5,404 bases of DNA from an uncultured Eubacteriales bacterium (GCA_934630995.1 CAKTXU010000156.1:1-5404); one strand, 5' to 3'; positions 1-5,375 are shown, counted from the stretch's first letter. Made by a program: numbers and translations. Notes: generated from the sequence alone by a model not told the origin.

Positions 1-2
1 AT

Positions 3-923
3 CCCCGCTTCAATTGTCCCGATGCCATCGTCGACGCGGCGTGGGATGCGGGCTTCGACCTGCTGCTCACAGCCAACAATCATTCGAACGATTCGGGACT
101 GGCCGGTATCCTCCGGACACTGGAGACGCTGGAACAGCGGGGTATGGCCTGCACCGGCACCCGGAAAACAGCGGAGGACAAGCGGTATCGTATTGTGGAT
201 GTGGGCGGTATCCCGGTAGGTCTTATCAATTATACCTACGAGGCCCAGCGCGAGGATGGCAGACCATCCCTGAATCTGCTGCTGGAAGAGGCGGCCGTTC
301 CGCTGGTGAACAGCTTCAGCTATCGGAATCTGGATGCCTTTTACAATGAGCTGGCCGGGCAGCTGGCCGCTATGAAGGAGGAAGGCGCCCTGGCGACGGT
401 GATGTATATACACTGGGGAAACGAATACAAGCTAATCCCCAACAACCAGCAGAAGGCCATCGCCCAGGCACTCTGCGACATGGGGGTGGATGTCATCATC
501 GGCGGTCATCCTCATGTGGTGCAGCCGCTGGAAATCCTGACGGCAGCTGACGGCAGGCGGACGGTTTGCCTGTATTCCATGGGGAACGCCGTCTCCAACC
601 AGCGGATTTACCGGGCCAGCATCAAAACAGGGCATACCGAGGACGGGATGCTGTTCAGCGTCACCTTCAGCCGCACCGGTGATGGTCCGGTCCGGGTGAC
701 CGGGGTGGAGGTGCTGCCCACCTGGGTCAATCTGTATCAGGAGGACGGACGGGATGTGTTCGAAATAGTCCCCCTGGATATGGAAAAGGAGTGGAGCGCA
801 ACTATGGACACGGACAACAGCGCCGATGGTCCGGCAAATGCCGCCGCCTCCTATGAGCGCACCATGGAACTGGTGAGGGAGGGACTGGCCGCCTTCACGG
901 AGTGGAGTGCTGAGGCGGCTTAA
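3..923 (+). CDS. CapA-family protein (PGA_cap metallophosphoesterase-like), 5'-truncated
   Basis: The reading frame is open from the left edge and ends at TAA (921-923). It shows 306 residues, and the N-terminus lies outside the window. Seen: TANNHSNDSG at visible residues 23-32, YIHWGNEY at 135-142, IIGGHPHVVQPLE at 165-177 and YSMGN at 191-195. This ordered set (NNH, HWG.EY, GGHPHV, YS.GN) is the hallmark of the CapA/PGA_cap fold, a calcineurin-like metal-dependent phosphoesterase relative; the His and Asn residues are the expected metal or catalytic ligands. Family members are usually about 350-450 residues, so roughly 50-150 residues are missing, including any signal peptide or membrane anchor. 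CapA proteins are named for poly-gamma-glutamate capsule synthesis, but many clostridial members have no capsule operon and no proven substrate, and no cap genes are visible here. Family assignment is firm; the biological role is open. No terminator directly follows; the next one is at 1090-1119. Confidence 0.93.
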   Translation, partial: PRFNCPDAIVDAAWDAGFDLLLTANNHSNDSGLAGILRTLETLEQRGMACTGTRKTAEDKRYRIVDVGGIPVGLINYTYEAQREDGRPSLNLLLEEAAVPLVNSFSYRNLDAFYNELAGQLAAMKEEGALATVMYIHWGNEYKLIPNNQQKAIAQALCDMGVDVIIGGHPHVVQPLEILTAADGRRTVCLYSMGNAVSNQRIYRASIKTGHTEDGMLFSVTFSRTGDGPVRVTGVEVLPTWVNLYQEDGRDVFEIVPLDMEKEWSATMDTDNSADGPANAAASYERTMELVREGLAAFTEWSAEAA

Positions 924-934
924 AAAAGATTGTT

Positions 935-963
935 TTGCATTCGTGCCGGATATGTTGTATACT
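935..963 (+). promoter_or_regulatory. Candidate sigma-A promoter for the leader ORF / GNAT gene
   Basis: TTGCAT (935-940) and TATACT (958-963) are separated by exactly 17 bases, with an A/T-rich stretch upstream (921-936). The -10 box has five of six consensus bases; the -35 box is weak (TTG only). Transcription would begin near 970, giving a leader of about 185 bases before the GNAT start. The pair begins only 12 bases after the capA-like stop codon. The TTGCAT box also has an inverted partner, ATGCAA, at 966-971, which could be part of an operator. This is inferred from sequence only. Confidence 0.5.
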
Positions 964-997
964 GTATGCAATATGAATAGAGAGTGAGGTGGACAAA

Positions 998-1054
998 ATG
1001 GTCATAGATATTGCTCTGATAGAATCAGCCGTCGTTTTGTCCGCCGTTGGGTAA
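998..1054 (+). CDS. Possible 18-codon leader peptide upstream of the GNAT gene
   Basis: An ATG at 998 is preceded by GAGTGAGGTGG, with the GAGGT core ending at 990 and a 7-base spacer. This is a better placed ribosome binding site than chance would often give. The frame reads MVIDIALIESAVVLSAVG and stops at TAA (1052-1054). The stop lies 35 bases before a strong intrinsic terminator, and the acetyltransferase gene follows. Short translated ORFs in this position are known from attenuators of amino-acid operons and antibiotic-resistance genes in Bacillota. The peptide has no run of one amino acid that would suggest an amino-acid sensor; it is rich in Val, Ile, Ala and Ser. I do not recognise it. 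It could be a chance ORF, and translation is not shown. Confidence 0.42.
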   Translation: MVIDIALIESAVVLSAVG

Positions 1055-1089
1055 AGCCGCTTCCCTCGATTTTATATGAATGCGGCGGT

Positions 1090-1119
1090 CCGCCCCTGAT
1101 TTTATCAGGGGCGGTTTTT
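1090..1119 (+). terminator. Intrinsic terminator / putative attenuator ahead of the GNAT gene
   Basis: CCGCCCCTGA (1090-1099) pairs perfectly with TCAGGGGCGG (1105-1114) around a short TTTTA loop, and five T residues (1115-1119) follow at once. This is a canonical Rho-independent terminator on the + strand. It could end transcription from the capA-like gene. It also lies inside the leader of the acetyltransferase gene, leaving only 35 bases before that start codon. Upstream CCGCCG (1041-1046) and GCCGC (1056-1060) can each pair with the GCGGCGG segment (1082-1088) just before the stem. These pairings compete with each other, but neither clearly breaks the terminator stem, so an antiterminator is not resolved. 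Confidence 0.85.
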
Positions 1120-1154
1120 CGTTTGTGTTTGAAAGGTAAAAAGGGGTTGAAAAA

Positions 1155-2129
1155 ATGAAAAAGCTCGCATTCGTACAGGTACAAAAAGAAAAGGATAACC
1201 ACGTTGCACTCTTTAGGGCGATGATGCGTCGGTATACCGCGGAATTGGATGCCCACAGAAACCGGCATACCCGGGAGGAACTGCTCTCTCAATTTACGAA
1301 CGGACTGCTCTTCATGCTGGGACCGCACGACCGGCATCTCGAATTCGCATATCTGGACGGCACAGCGGTGGGGTTCCTGTATGGAAAAATCGACCATGTG
1401 GGGCACAAGGGCTTTATCAAGCCGGAATATGGGTATATCATGGAGTTTTATGTGGAACCGTCCTACCGCCGCCAGGGGTATGGGACACAAATGGCGCGGC
1501 GCATCGAGCGCCTGTTTGCGGGACACGGCGCTGAAAGGATGTATCTGACGGCCGATCCGGTCACCGGACGCCCTTTTTGGGAGGCGATGGGATTCCGTCC
1601 CACGGGGGAAATCTCCCCTGAAAACCGGCTGCCCATCTACGAGAAAACGGTGGACAATGCCCGATATACAATTTTTCCGGCCGCACCGGCGCAGGCAGCT
1701 GCGGTGTATGCGATATATGCCGTGAGCCGGGAGGCGCTGCACGGAAGGGAGATTTTTCTGAACGAATGGAAGAAGCTGCTGGCGGGAGATGACCCGGATG
1801 AACGGAATTTTTTGATTTCCCAGGGGGAGAGGCCAATCGCATGGCTGCGCATCAACGGACTGTGCGGCGGAGAGCATCCCTGGCTCAGTATGCTGGCGGT
1901 GAGCGATTCCGCCCGCCGCCGGGGAGTAGGGAGCATTGCCGTGCGATATGCGGAGTCTTATGTATGGGACAAGGGGTTTCGTCGGCTGGGTATTCACACC
2001 ACGGCGGACAACCTTCCGGCGCAGCATTTATATTTGAAATGCGGATATACTCTGACCGAACGAGGCGAGTGCACCACCGGCGACGGCGTCGTCCGTGCGG
2101 GCTTGACATTTGTCAAGCAATTGGATTGA
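1155..2129 (+). CDS. Tandem two-domain GNAT N-acetyltransferase
   Basis: The product has 324 residues. The start at 1155 is supported by AAGGGG (1141-1146) eight bases upstream. Two acetyl-CoA-binding GNAT domains lie in tandem. The first (about 1-165) has the strand IMEFYVEPSYRRQGYG at 95-110, with the R-x-x-G-x-G pyrophosphate loop, and FWEAMGF at 141-147. The second (about 170-324) has SMLAVSDSARRRGVG at 245-259 and AQHLYLKCGY at 289-298, the usual alpha-4/beta-7 segment. Both loops are intact, so both domains could bind acetyl-CoA. Tandem GNAT proteins include aminoglycoside and mycothiol acetyltransferases, but no residue pattern seen here fixes a substrate, so antibiotic, peptide or small-molecule acetylation are all possible. 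It is probably a cytosolic enzyme. The gene stands alone between an upstream leader with a terminator and a downstream operon with its own promoter, which suggests separate, possibly inducible, control. Confidence 0.9.
   Translation: MKKLAFVQVQKEKDNHVALFRAMMRRYTAELDAHRNRHTREELLSQFTNGLLFMLGPHDRHLEFAYLDGTAVGFLYGKIDHVGHKGFIKPEYGYIMEFYVEPSYRRQGYGTQMARRIERLFAGHGAERMYLTADPVTGRPFWEAMGFRPTGEISPENRLPIYEKTVDNARYTIFPAAPAQAAAVYAIYAVSREALHGREIFLNEWKKLLAGDDPDERNFLISQGERPIAWLRINGLCGGEHPWLSMLAVSDSARRRGVGSIAVRYAESYVWDKGFRRLGIHTTADNLPAQHLYLKCGYTLTERGECTTGDGVVRAGLTFVKQLD
2101..2118. repeat. Perfect 8-bp palindrome across the GNAT 3' end
   Basis: GCTTGACA (2101-2108) is followed by TT and then TGTCAAGC (2111-2118), a perfect inverted repeat with a two-base centre. 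It lies inside the last codons of the GNAT gene, ending nine bases before the stop codon. No T run follows, so it is not a normal intrinsic terminator. The near-zero spacer suits a DNA operator for a dimeric protein better than an RNA hairpin with a useful loop, but it may be chance within codons. Confidence 0.5.
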
Positions 2130-2168
2130 TAAGCGCTGTCTGCGGTTGAAAATATTTCTCCTTACCTC

Positions 2169-2196
2169 TTGACAACTAGCAAAATTAGTGTATTAT
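2169..2196 (+). promoter_or_regulatory. Promoter of the gntR-ABC operon
   Basis: A perfect TTGACA -35 box (2169-2174) and a TATTAT -10 box (2191-2196), five of six consensus, are separated by 16 bases in an AT-rich stretch. Transcription should start at about 2203, some 37 bases before the gntR start codon. It is the best-matching promoter in the window and probably strong when not repressed. Confidence 0.75.
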
Positions 2197-2217
2197 TGTA
2201 TTAGGTCATTAGTACAA
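2196..2217. promoter_or_regulatory. Candidate GntR operator overlapping the transcription start
   Basis: TTGTATTAG (2196-2204) and TTAGTACAA (2209-2217) form an imperfect inverted repeat, seven of nine positions matching, around GTCA. A second copy of the half-site, TGTATTA, lies at 2189-2195 over the -10 box. A TNGTA...TACNA-type dyad spanning the -10 box and start site is where an autorepressing GntR dimer would block RNA polymerase. That the neighbouring regulator binds here is inference from position and symmetry. Confidence 0.5.
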
Positions 2218-2239
2218 CGACACAGAAAGGAGAGGGCCC

Positions 2240-2644
2240 ATGCCCGGTGAGGAACAGTTTAACGTCAACCTGCCAATCTACCTCCAGATAATGGAGCAGA
2301 TACGGCGCCGCATCGTCACAGGAGAATGGCGGGCGGGTGAGCGGGTGCCCTCCGTCAGGGAGCTGGCGGCTGTCTTCGGCGTCAATCCCAACACCATGCA
2401 GCGGGCGCTGTCCGAGTTGGAAAGAGAGGAACTCCTGTACAGCGAGCGGACAGCCGGACGGTTTATCACCGCCGATACCGCCCGCATCGATGCCCTGCGC
2501 GCCAGGATGGCCAAGGACACCTGTACCCGCTTTCTCCACGAAATGGGACAGCTCGGCTATGCGCGTAACGAGGTACTGTCCATGTTGGCGGAGCCGCCCG
2601 GTGATGGAAGCGAGAGACAGGAAATGCACGCTGCGTCCGACTGA
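2240..2644 (+). CDS. GntR-family transcriptional regulator, YtrA subfamily
   Basis: The product has 134 residues. The ATG at 2240 follows a strong AAAGGAGAGG site (2226-2235). The N-terminal winged helix-turn-helix (about 11-78) matches GntR closely: PIYLQIMEQIRRRIVTGEW at 12-30, the G-x-R-V-P-S-V-R-E-L-A core at 33-43, then VNPNTMQRALSELEREELLYS at 49-69 as recognition helix and start of the wing. Only about 55 residues follow, a helical tail (81-118) with no room for the FCD or UTRA ligand domains of larger GntR proteins. This short form is the YtrA subfamily, whose genes typically sit at the head of ABC-transporter operons and repress them; Bacillus subtilis YtrA responds to cell-wall-active peptide antibiotics. 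Here it leads an ATPase/permease pair and has a dyad at its own promoter, so autorepression is likely. The inducing signal is unknown. Confidence 0.93.
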   Translation: MPGEEQFNVNLPIYLQIMEQIRRRIVTGEWRAGERVPSVRELAAVFGVNPNTMQRALSELEREELLYSERTAGRFITADTARIDALRARMAKDTCTRFLHEMGQLGYARNEVLSMLAEPPGDGSERQEMHAASD

Positions 2645-2658
2645 TGGGGGGACGAGGA

Positions 2659-2689
2659 GGACGGTAATCTATTTACCGTCCCGGTTTTT
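2659..2689 (+). terminator. Hairpin with T run between gntR and the ABC ATPase gene (putative internal attenuator)
   Basis: GGACGGTAA (2659-2667) pairs perfectly with TTACCGTCC (2673-2681) around the loop TCTAT, and TTTTT follows at 2685-2689 after a three-base CGG gap. The stem lies wholly in the 65-base space between the gntR stop and the ATPase start, just ahead of the ATPase ribosome binding site (AAAGGAAG, 2693-2700). It resembles a weak or leaky intrinsic terminator. It may lower exporter expression relative to the repressor, or act as an RNA-processing or stability element. No separate promoter fits after it, so read-through must occur for the exporter to be made from 2169. Confidence 0.6.
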
Positions 2690-2709
2690 GCGAAAGGAAG
2701 AAAGACATT

Positions 2710-3402
2710 ATGCTGATTGAAGTCAGGCAGCTCAACAAATCCTATGACCGTGGTCCGGTATTGAAGGATCTGAGCCTCGGTCTGGAATGCGGCCGAATCG
2801 TCGGGGTTGTTGGACCCAACGGCTGCGGAAAAACCACACTGTTCAAAATCCTGGCCGGTCTTATCAACGATTACACCGGCACGGTGACTATCGATGGGCA
2901 GGCGCCCGGGGTTTATACAAAATCCATTGTCTCCTATCTGCCGGAGAAAACCTATCTCAGCGACTGGATGCGGGCGGAGGATGCCCTCTACATGTTTCAG
3001 GATTTCTTTAAGGATTTTGATATTTTGAAGGCCAGGGATATGATGGCATCCTTTCGCTTGGATCCGCGCATGCGGCTGAAGGCTATGTCCAAGGGGATGC
3101 AGGAAAAGCTGCAGCTGATCTTGGTCATGTCCCGGGCCGCCAGGGTGTATATCCTAGACGAGCCCCTCAGCGGCATCGATCCGGCCGCCCGGGACACCAT
3201 CCTGGACATTATACTGAACAACTACAGCGACAATGCCACGGTACTGCTGTCCACCCATCTGATATACGATGTCGAGCGTATATTCGACGATATTGTCATG
3301 CTCAGCTATGGTCAGCTTCTGGCGGTGGACAGTGCCGACGCTCTGCGGGAAAAGACCGGCAAGTCACTGGACGCGTATTTTCGGGAGGTATTCAGATGCT
3401 GA
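2710..3402 (+). CDS. ABC transporter ATP-binding protein (YtrB-like exporter ATPase)
   Basis: The product has 230 residues, the normal size for a single ABC nucleotide-binding subunit. Motifs in order: Walker A GPNGCGKTT at 35-43; a Q-loop region YLPEKTYL at 76-83, where the usual Gln appears to be Glu79; signature MSKGMQEKLQL at 126-136 in place of LSGGQ; Walker B RVYILDEP at 145-152 with catalytic Glu151; D-loop SGID at 154-157; and the switch His183 in STHL. The SKGM-type signature is common in ABC-2/YtrB-like exporters, so the protein should be an active ATPase. It would dimerise at the inner face of the membrane and power the membrane subunit encoded next, with which its gene overlaps. 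The operon setting under a YtrA-type repressor suggests export of, or defence against, an envelope-active compound; the substrate is unknown. The start is supported by AAAGGAAG nine bases upstream. Confidence 0.95.
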   Translation: MLIEVRQLNKSYDRGPVLKDLSLGLECGRIVGVVGPNGCGKTTLFKILAGLINDYTGTVTIDGQAPGVYTKSIVSYLPEKTYLSDWMRAEDALYMFQDFFKDFDILKARDMMASFRLDPRMRLKAMSKGMQEKLQLILVMSRAARVYILDEPLSGIDPAARDTILDIILNNYSDNATVLLSTHLIYDVERIFDDIVMLSYGQLLAVDSADALREKTGKSLDAYFREVFRC

Positions 3403-4214
3403 GAAAATTGTTGAAATACGATCTGCGCGCCGGCTTCGGCATACTCGGCTTGCTTTATGCGGGCTTGGCGGGGCTTTTCCTCTTCGGACTGCTCTTTAAG
3501 GCGCTGGAGGTGCAGCAGCTGATGATGTCCATGGTGGTGGCGATGGTTCTTGTCGGTATCGCCATGATCATTCTGGCGATTGTGTTTGTGGTGATGCGGT
3601 ATGCCAAAGGCCTCTTCGGCGCGGAGGGCTATCTGTATCAGGCATTGCCGGTGGGGAAGGGGGCGCTGCTGGCCTCCAAAGCCATTACCGCTTATTTGAT
3701 GCTTCTGGCGGGCATTATCGGACTGCTTCTGTCGATATTGTGTGTGTTCCTTCTGGTGGATCCCGGCATCTTGGAGTCGATTTTAAAAAGCTTTGCCGAC
3801 AGCGGTTATATGGCGATGACGGTTTACATGCTGGTTTTATTCCTCATCCAGCTGGGAACCATGGTCGCCTCGATTTTCGCCTCTATCACTCTGGCCAATA
3901 CGCGGCAGTTCATGAAAAACAATGTGGTCTTTGCCGTCCTGTTTTATATCGCGTTGAATATGATTATCGGCGTATTGGAACTGGCAGGTCTCCTGCTCAT
4001 TCCGATGGGGCTGCGCTTTTCGGACGCGGGCGCCTCCCTGGTTTTTGAAACCACCCTAGGCTCCATGCTGCAGATGGGGGGACAGATGAACGGTTCCGTT
4101 GCCGCGAGAGAGGTAGCCTTCGGCATGGGCAGTGCGTTTGTGGATTTGGCTGCGGCCGTGGGACTGCTGCTTTTAACCCGCTGGCTGTTGGAGAAAAAGG
4201 CTTCGGTCAAGTAA
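3396..4214 (+). CDS. ABC-2-type transporter membrane subunit
   Basis: The product has 272 residues and about six hydrophobic segments: roughly 14-34, 43-67, 96-121, 138-167, 175-201 and 248-265. A basic N-terminus (MLRKLLKYDLR) precedes the first. Between helices 2 and 3 lies GYLYQALPVGKGALLASKAI at 78-97, a cytoplasmic stretch typical of clostridial ABC-2 permeases (LPV...LL.SK) and the likely coupling contact with the ATPase. A longer, less hydrophobic loop (about 203-247) precedes the last helix and is probably extracellular. The start codon overlaps the ATPase stop in ATGCTGA (3396-3402), and GGGAGG (3383-3388) lies inside the ATPase gene, so translation is probably coupled to give equal subunits. 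With one ATPase and one six-helix subunit, the working exporter would be a 2+2 assembly. The substrate is not predictable from sequence. Confidence 0.88.
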   Translation: MLRKLLKYDLRAGFGILGLLYAGLAGLFLFGLLFKALEVQQLMMSMVVAMVLVGIAMIILAIVFVVMRYAKGLFGAEGYLYQALPVGKGALLASKAITAYLMLLAGIIGLLLSILCVFLLVDPGILESILKSFADSGYMAMTVYMLVLFLIQLGTMVASIFASITLANTRQFMKNNVVFAVLFYIALNMIIGVLELAGLLLIPMGLRFSDAGASLVFETTLGSMLQMGGQMNGSVAAREVAFGMGSAFVDLAAAVGLLLLTRWLLEKKASVK

Positions 4215-4232
4215 CGGCGATACAATAGGAAG

Positions 4233-4273
4233 CAGACAGGCATCGGCCGGGATTGTCGGCCGATGCCTGTCTG
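4233..4273. repeat. Long perfect inverted repeat (hairpin) after the ABC operon
   Basis: The left arm at 4233-4249 (begins CAGACAGGC, ends CGGCCG) and the right arm at 4257-4273 (begins CGGCCG, ends GCCTGTCTG) pair without a mismatch over 17 bases around a 7-base loop, GGATTGT. A G-T pair can extend the base of the stem. It starts 19 bases after the permease stop codon, where an operon terminator is expected. Neither flank has a compact T run; the nearest U-rich stretch (ATTGTTTATATCTT) begins eight bases past the stem. It may be a non-canonical terminator, a 3'-end stabiliser of the transporter mRNA or a bidirectional barrier before the araC-type gene. Confidence 0.8.
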
Positions 4274-4308
4274 TCCGGCAATTGTTTATATCTTCTGTGC
4301 AATTACAC

Positions 4309-4337
4309 TTGCTTCTTGAAGGGGCGGAGGGTATACT
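4309..4337 (+). promoter_or_regulatory. Candidate promoter of the AraC-family gene
   Basis: TTGCTT (4309-4314) and TATACT (4332-4337) are 17 bases apart. The -10 box is five of six consensus and the -35 box is weak. The spacer is G-rich (GGGGCGGAGGG). A weak -35 box is common at promoters that need an activator, so autoregulation by the AraC protein is possible. Transcription would begin near 4344, about 23 bases before the start codon. Confidence 0.5.
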
Positions 4338-4366
4338 GGCCTTACAACGCTTGGAAAGGAAGCACT

Positions 4367-5317
4367 ATGGATTATTATACCTTGGGAAAGTTTGAGGGCG
4401 TTTTTCATGTGGCGCCCGTGCACTGTGTGCCCAATGAGAATTGCCGGGAAATGCATACGGAGGGACGGGCGTTTCTGCTGCTGATCCTCACGGGCGGCAC
4501 CGCCGTCTTTCAGTTTGGGGAGCAGGAGATAAACGCGGTAGCCCCTTGCTTCGTCGCCTTCAGCGAGGAATATCAGCCGGTACTCCTGCGCAAGCGAAAG
4601 CTACATGCGCGGGCGATCTATTTTCATCCGACCTTTTTAAATGTGAATATGACATTTCCCTTTATCCGGGACAGCCATTTTCACGATTTGGCCAGCACCC
4701 ATGATCTGTTCCTCATGCGCCCCTTTCTCGATCATCGCTTTATGATCCCCATTATAGACGACTATCTCCCTCGAATCCTCCACGCCTTTAACGAGATGCA
4801 TACTCAGCTCAGCGAACAGCCGGACGGCTACTGGTCCTGCCGCGCCCGGGCTGGATTTATGGATATTGTGATGGTGCTGGAAAGCCATTACCGTCTGATG
4901 CTGACGGGGAAACTGACCACAGAAGGGGACAGGATTCGTGAAATCCAGTGTCCGTTTGTCCGCAAGGCGATGTATTACATCGAGTGCCATTATATGGAGA
5001 AGATAGCTTTCGGGGATATTCTGTCCTCCACCGGAACCAACCACACCACCCTGACAAAAAATTTCAAGGCGGAAACCGGCCGGACCGTCATGGATTATCT
5101 GCAGTATTACCGGGTGAAAATGGCGGAGAAGCAGCTGCGTTTCACGGATGTCCCCCTCAAAGATATCGCCTCCCAATGCGGTTTTGCCACCACCGAGCAT
5201 TTCTCCAGGCTTTTCGTCCGGGAACTCGGTATACCTCCCGCCGCCTTTCGCAAGCTGGTGGTTGAAAAGAGGCAGCATGAACTGAATCCGGTGACCGGCT
5301 ATCCGGCGCGAAGGTGA
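4367..5317 (+). CDS. AraC-family transcriptional regulator
   Basis: The product has 316 residues from the ATG at 4367, chosen because AAAGGA (4355-4360) sits six bases before it. A TTG at 4253 is in frame but would start inside the large hairpin and upstream of the promoter. The N-terminal part (about 25-95) looks like a cupin-type sensing domain: MHTEGRAFLLLILTGG at 29-44, then FGEQEI and a strand-rich stretch to 87. A helical linker (about 115-185) follows. The C-terminal domain (about 197-300) has the two AraC helix-turn-helices: IAFGDILSSTGTNHTTLTKNF at 213-233, and VPLKDIASQCGFATTEHFSRLF at 262-283 followed by LGIPPAAFRK, the family signature. It should bind DNA as a dimer and act as an activator responding to a small molecule. 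Seven Cys residues are spread through it without a clear metal motif. It follows the ABC operon in the same direction but has its own promoter and a hairpin between, so its targets may be unrelated or lie downstream. Confidence 0.93.
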   Translation: MDYYTLGKFEGVFHVAPVHCVPNENCREMHTEGRAFLLLILTGGTAVFQFGEQEINAVAPCFVAFSEEYQPVLLRKRKLHARAIYFHPTFLNVNMTFPFIRDSHFHDLASTHDLFLMRPFLDHRFMIPIIDDYLPRILHAFNEMHTQLSEQPDGYWSCRARAGFMDIVMVLESHYRLMLTGKLTTEGDRIREIQCPFVRKAMYYIECHYMEKIAFGDILSSTGTNHTTLTKNFKAETGRTVMDYLQYYRVKMAEKQLRFTDVPLKDIASQCGFATTEHFSRLFVRELGIPPAAFRKLVVEKRQHELNPVTGYPARR

Positions 5318-5375
5318 TCCGGTGAATGGGACGCAGGAAAATTGGTTGTTGATTACCATTGATAAAGGGAAGGGT

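Noticed and set aside
432..971. Minus-strand open frame opposite the capA-like gene
   Set aside because: No recognisable domain; the + strand has the complete set of CapA motifs here.
1002..2027. Long minus-strand open frame (341 codons) opposite the GNAT gene
   Set aside because: Its translation is rich in Arg, Pro and His with no recognisable motif, it has no supported start, and the + strand carries clear GNAT motifs over the same bases.
2103..2132. Promoter starting from the TTGACA inside the palindrome at 2101-2118
   Set aside because: At 17 bases spacing the -10 position reads TTGATA, a poor match, and a much better promoter lies at 2169-2196.
3396..3402. Overlap of the ATPase and permease genes as a possible frameshift or fusion
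   Set aside because: ATGCTGA is an ordinary coupled stop/start overlap with a good ribosome binding site at 3383-3388; both proteins are full length.
935..4337. Shared regulation of the promoters at 935-963 and 4309-4337, both TTGC-T with a 17-base spacer and TATACT
   Set aside because: The spacers and flanks share nothing further; two near-consensus -10 boxes are expected by general sigma-A use.
4253..4366. Upstream TTG start adding 38 residues to the AraC-family protein
   Set aside because: It lies inside the hairpin loop, upstream of the likely promoter, has no ribosome binding site, and the added residues (Cys-rich, with no domain) look non-coding. The ATG at 4367 has a good site.
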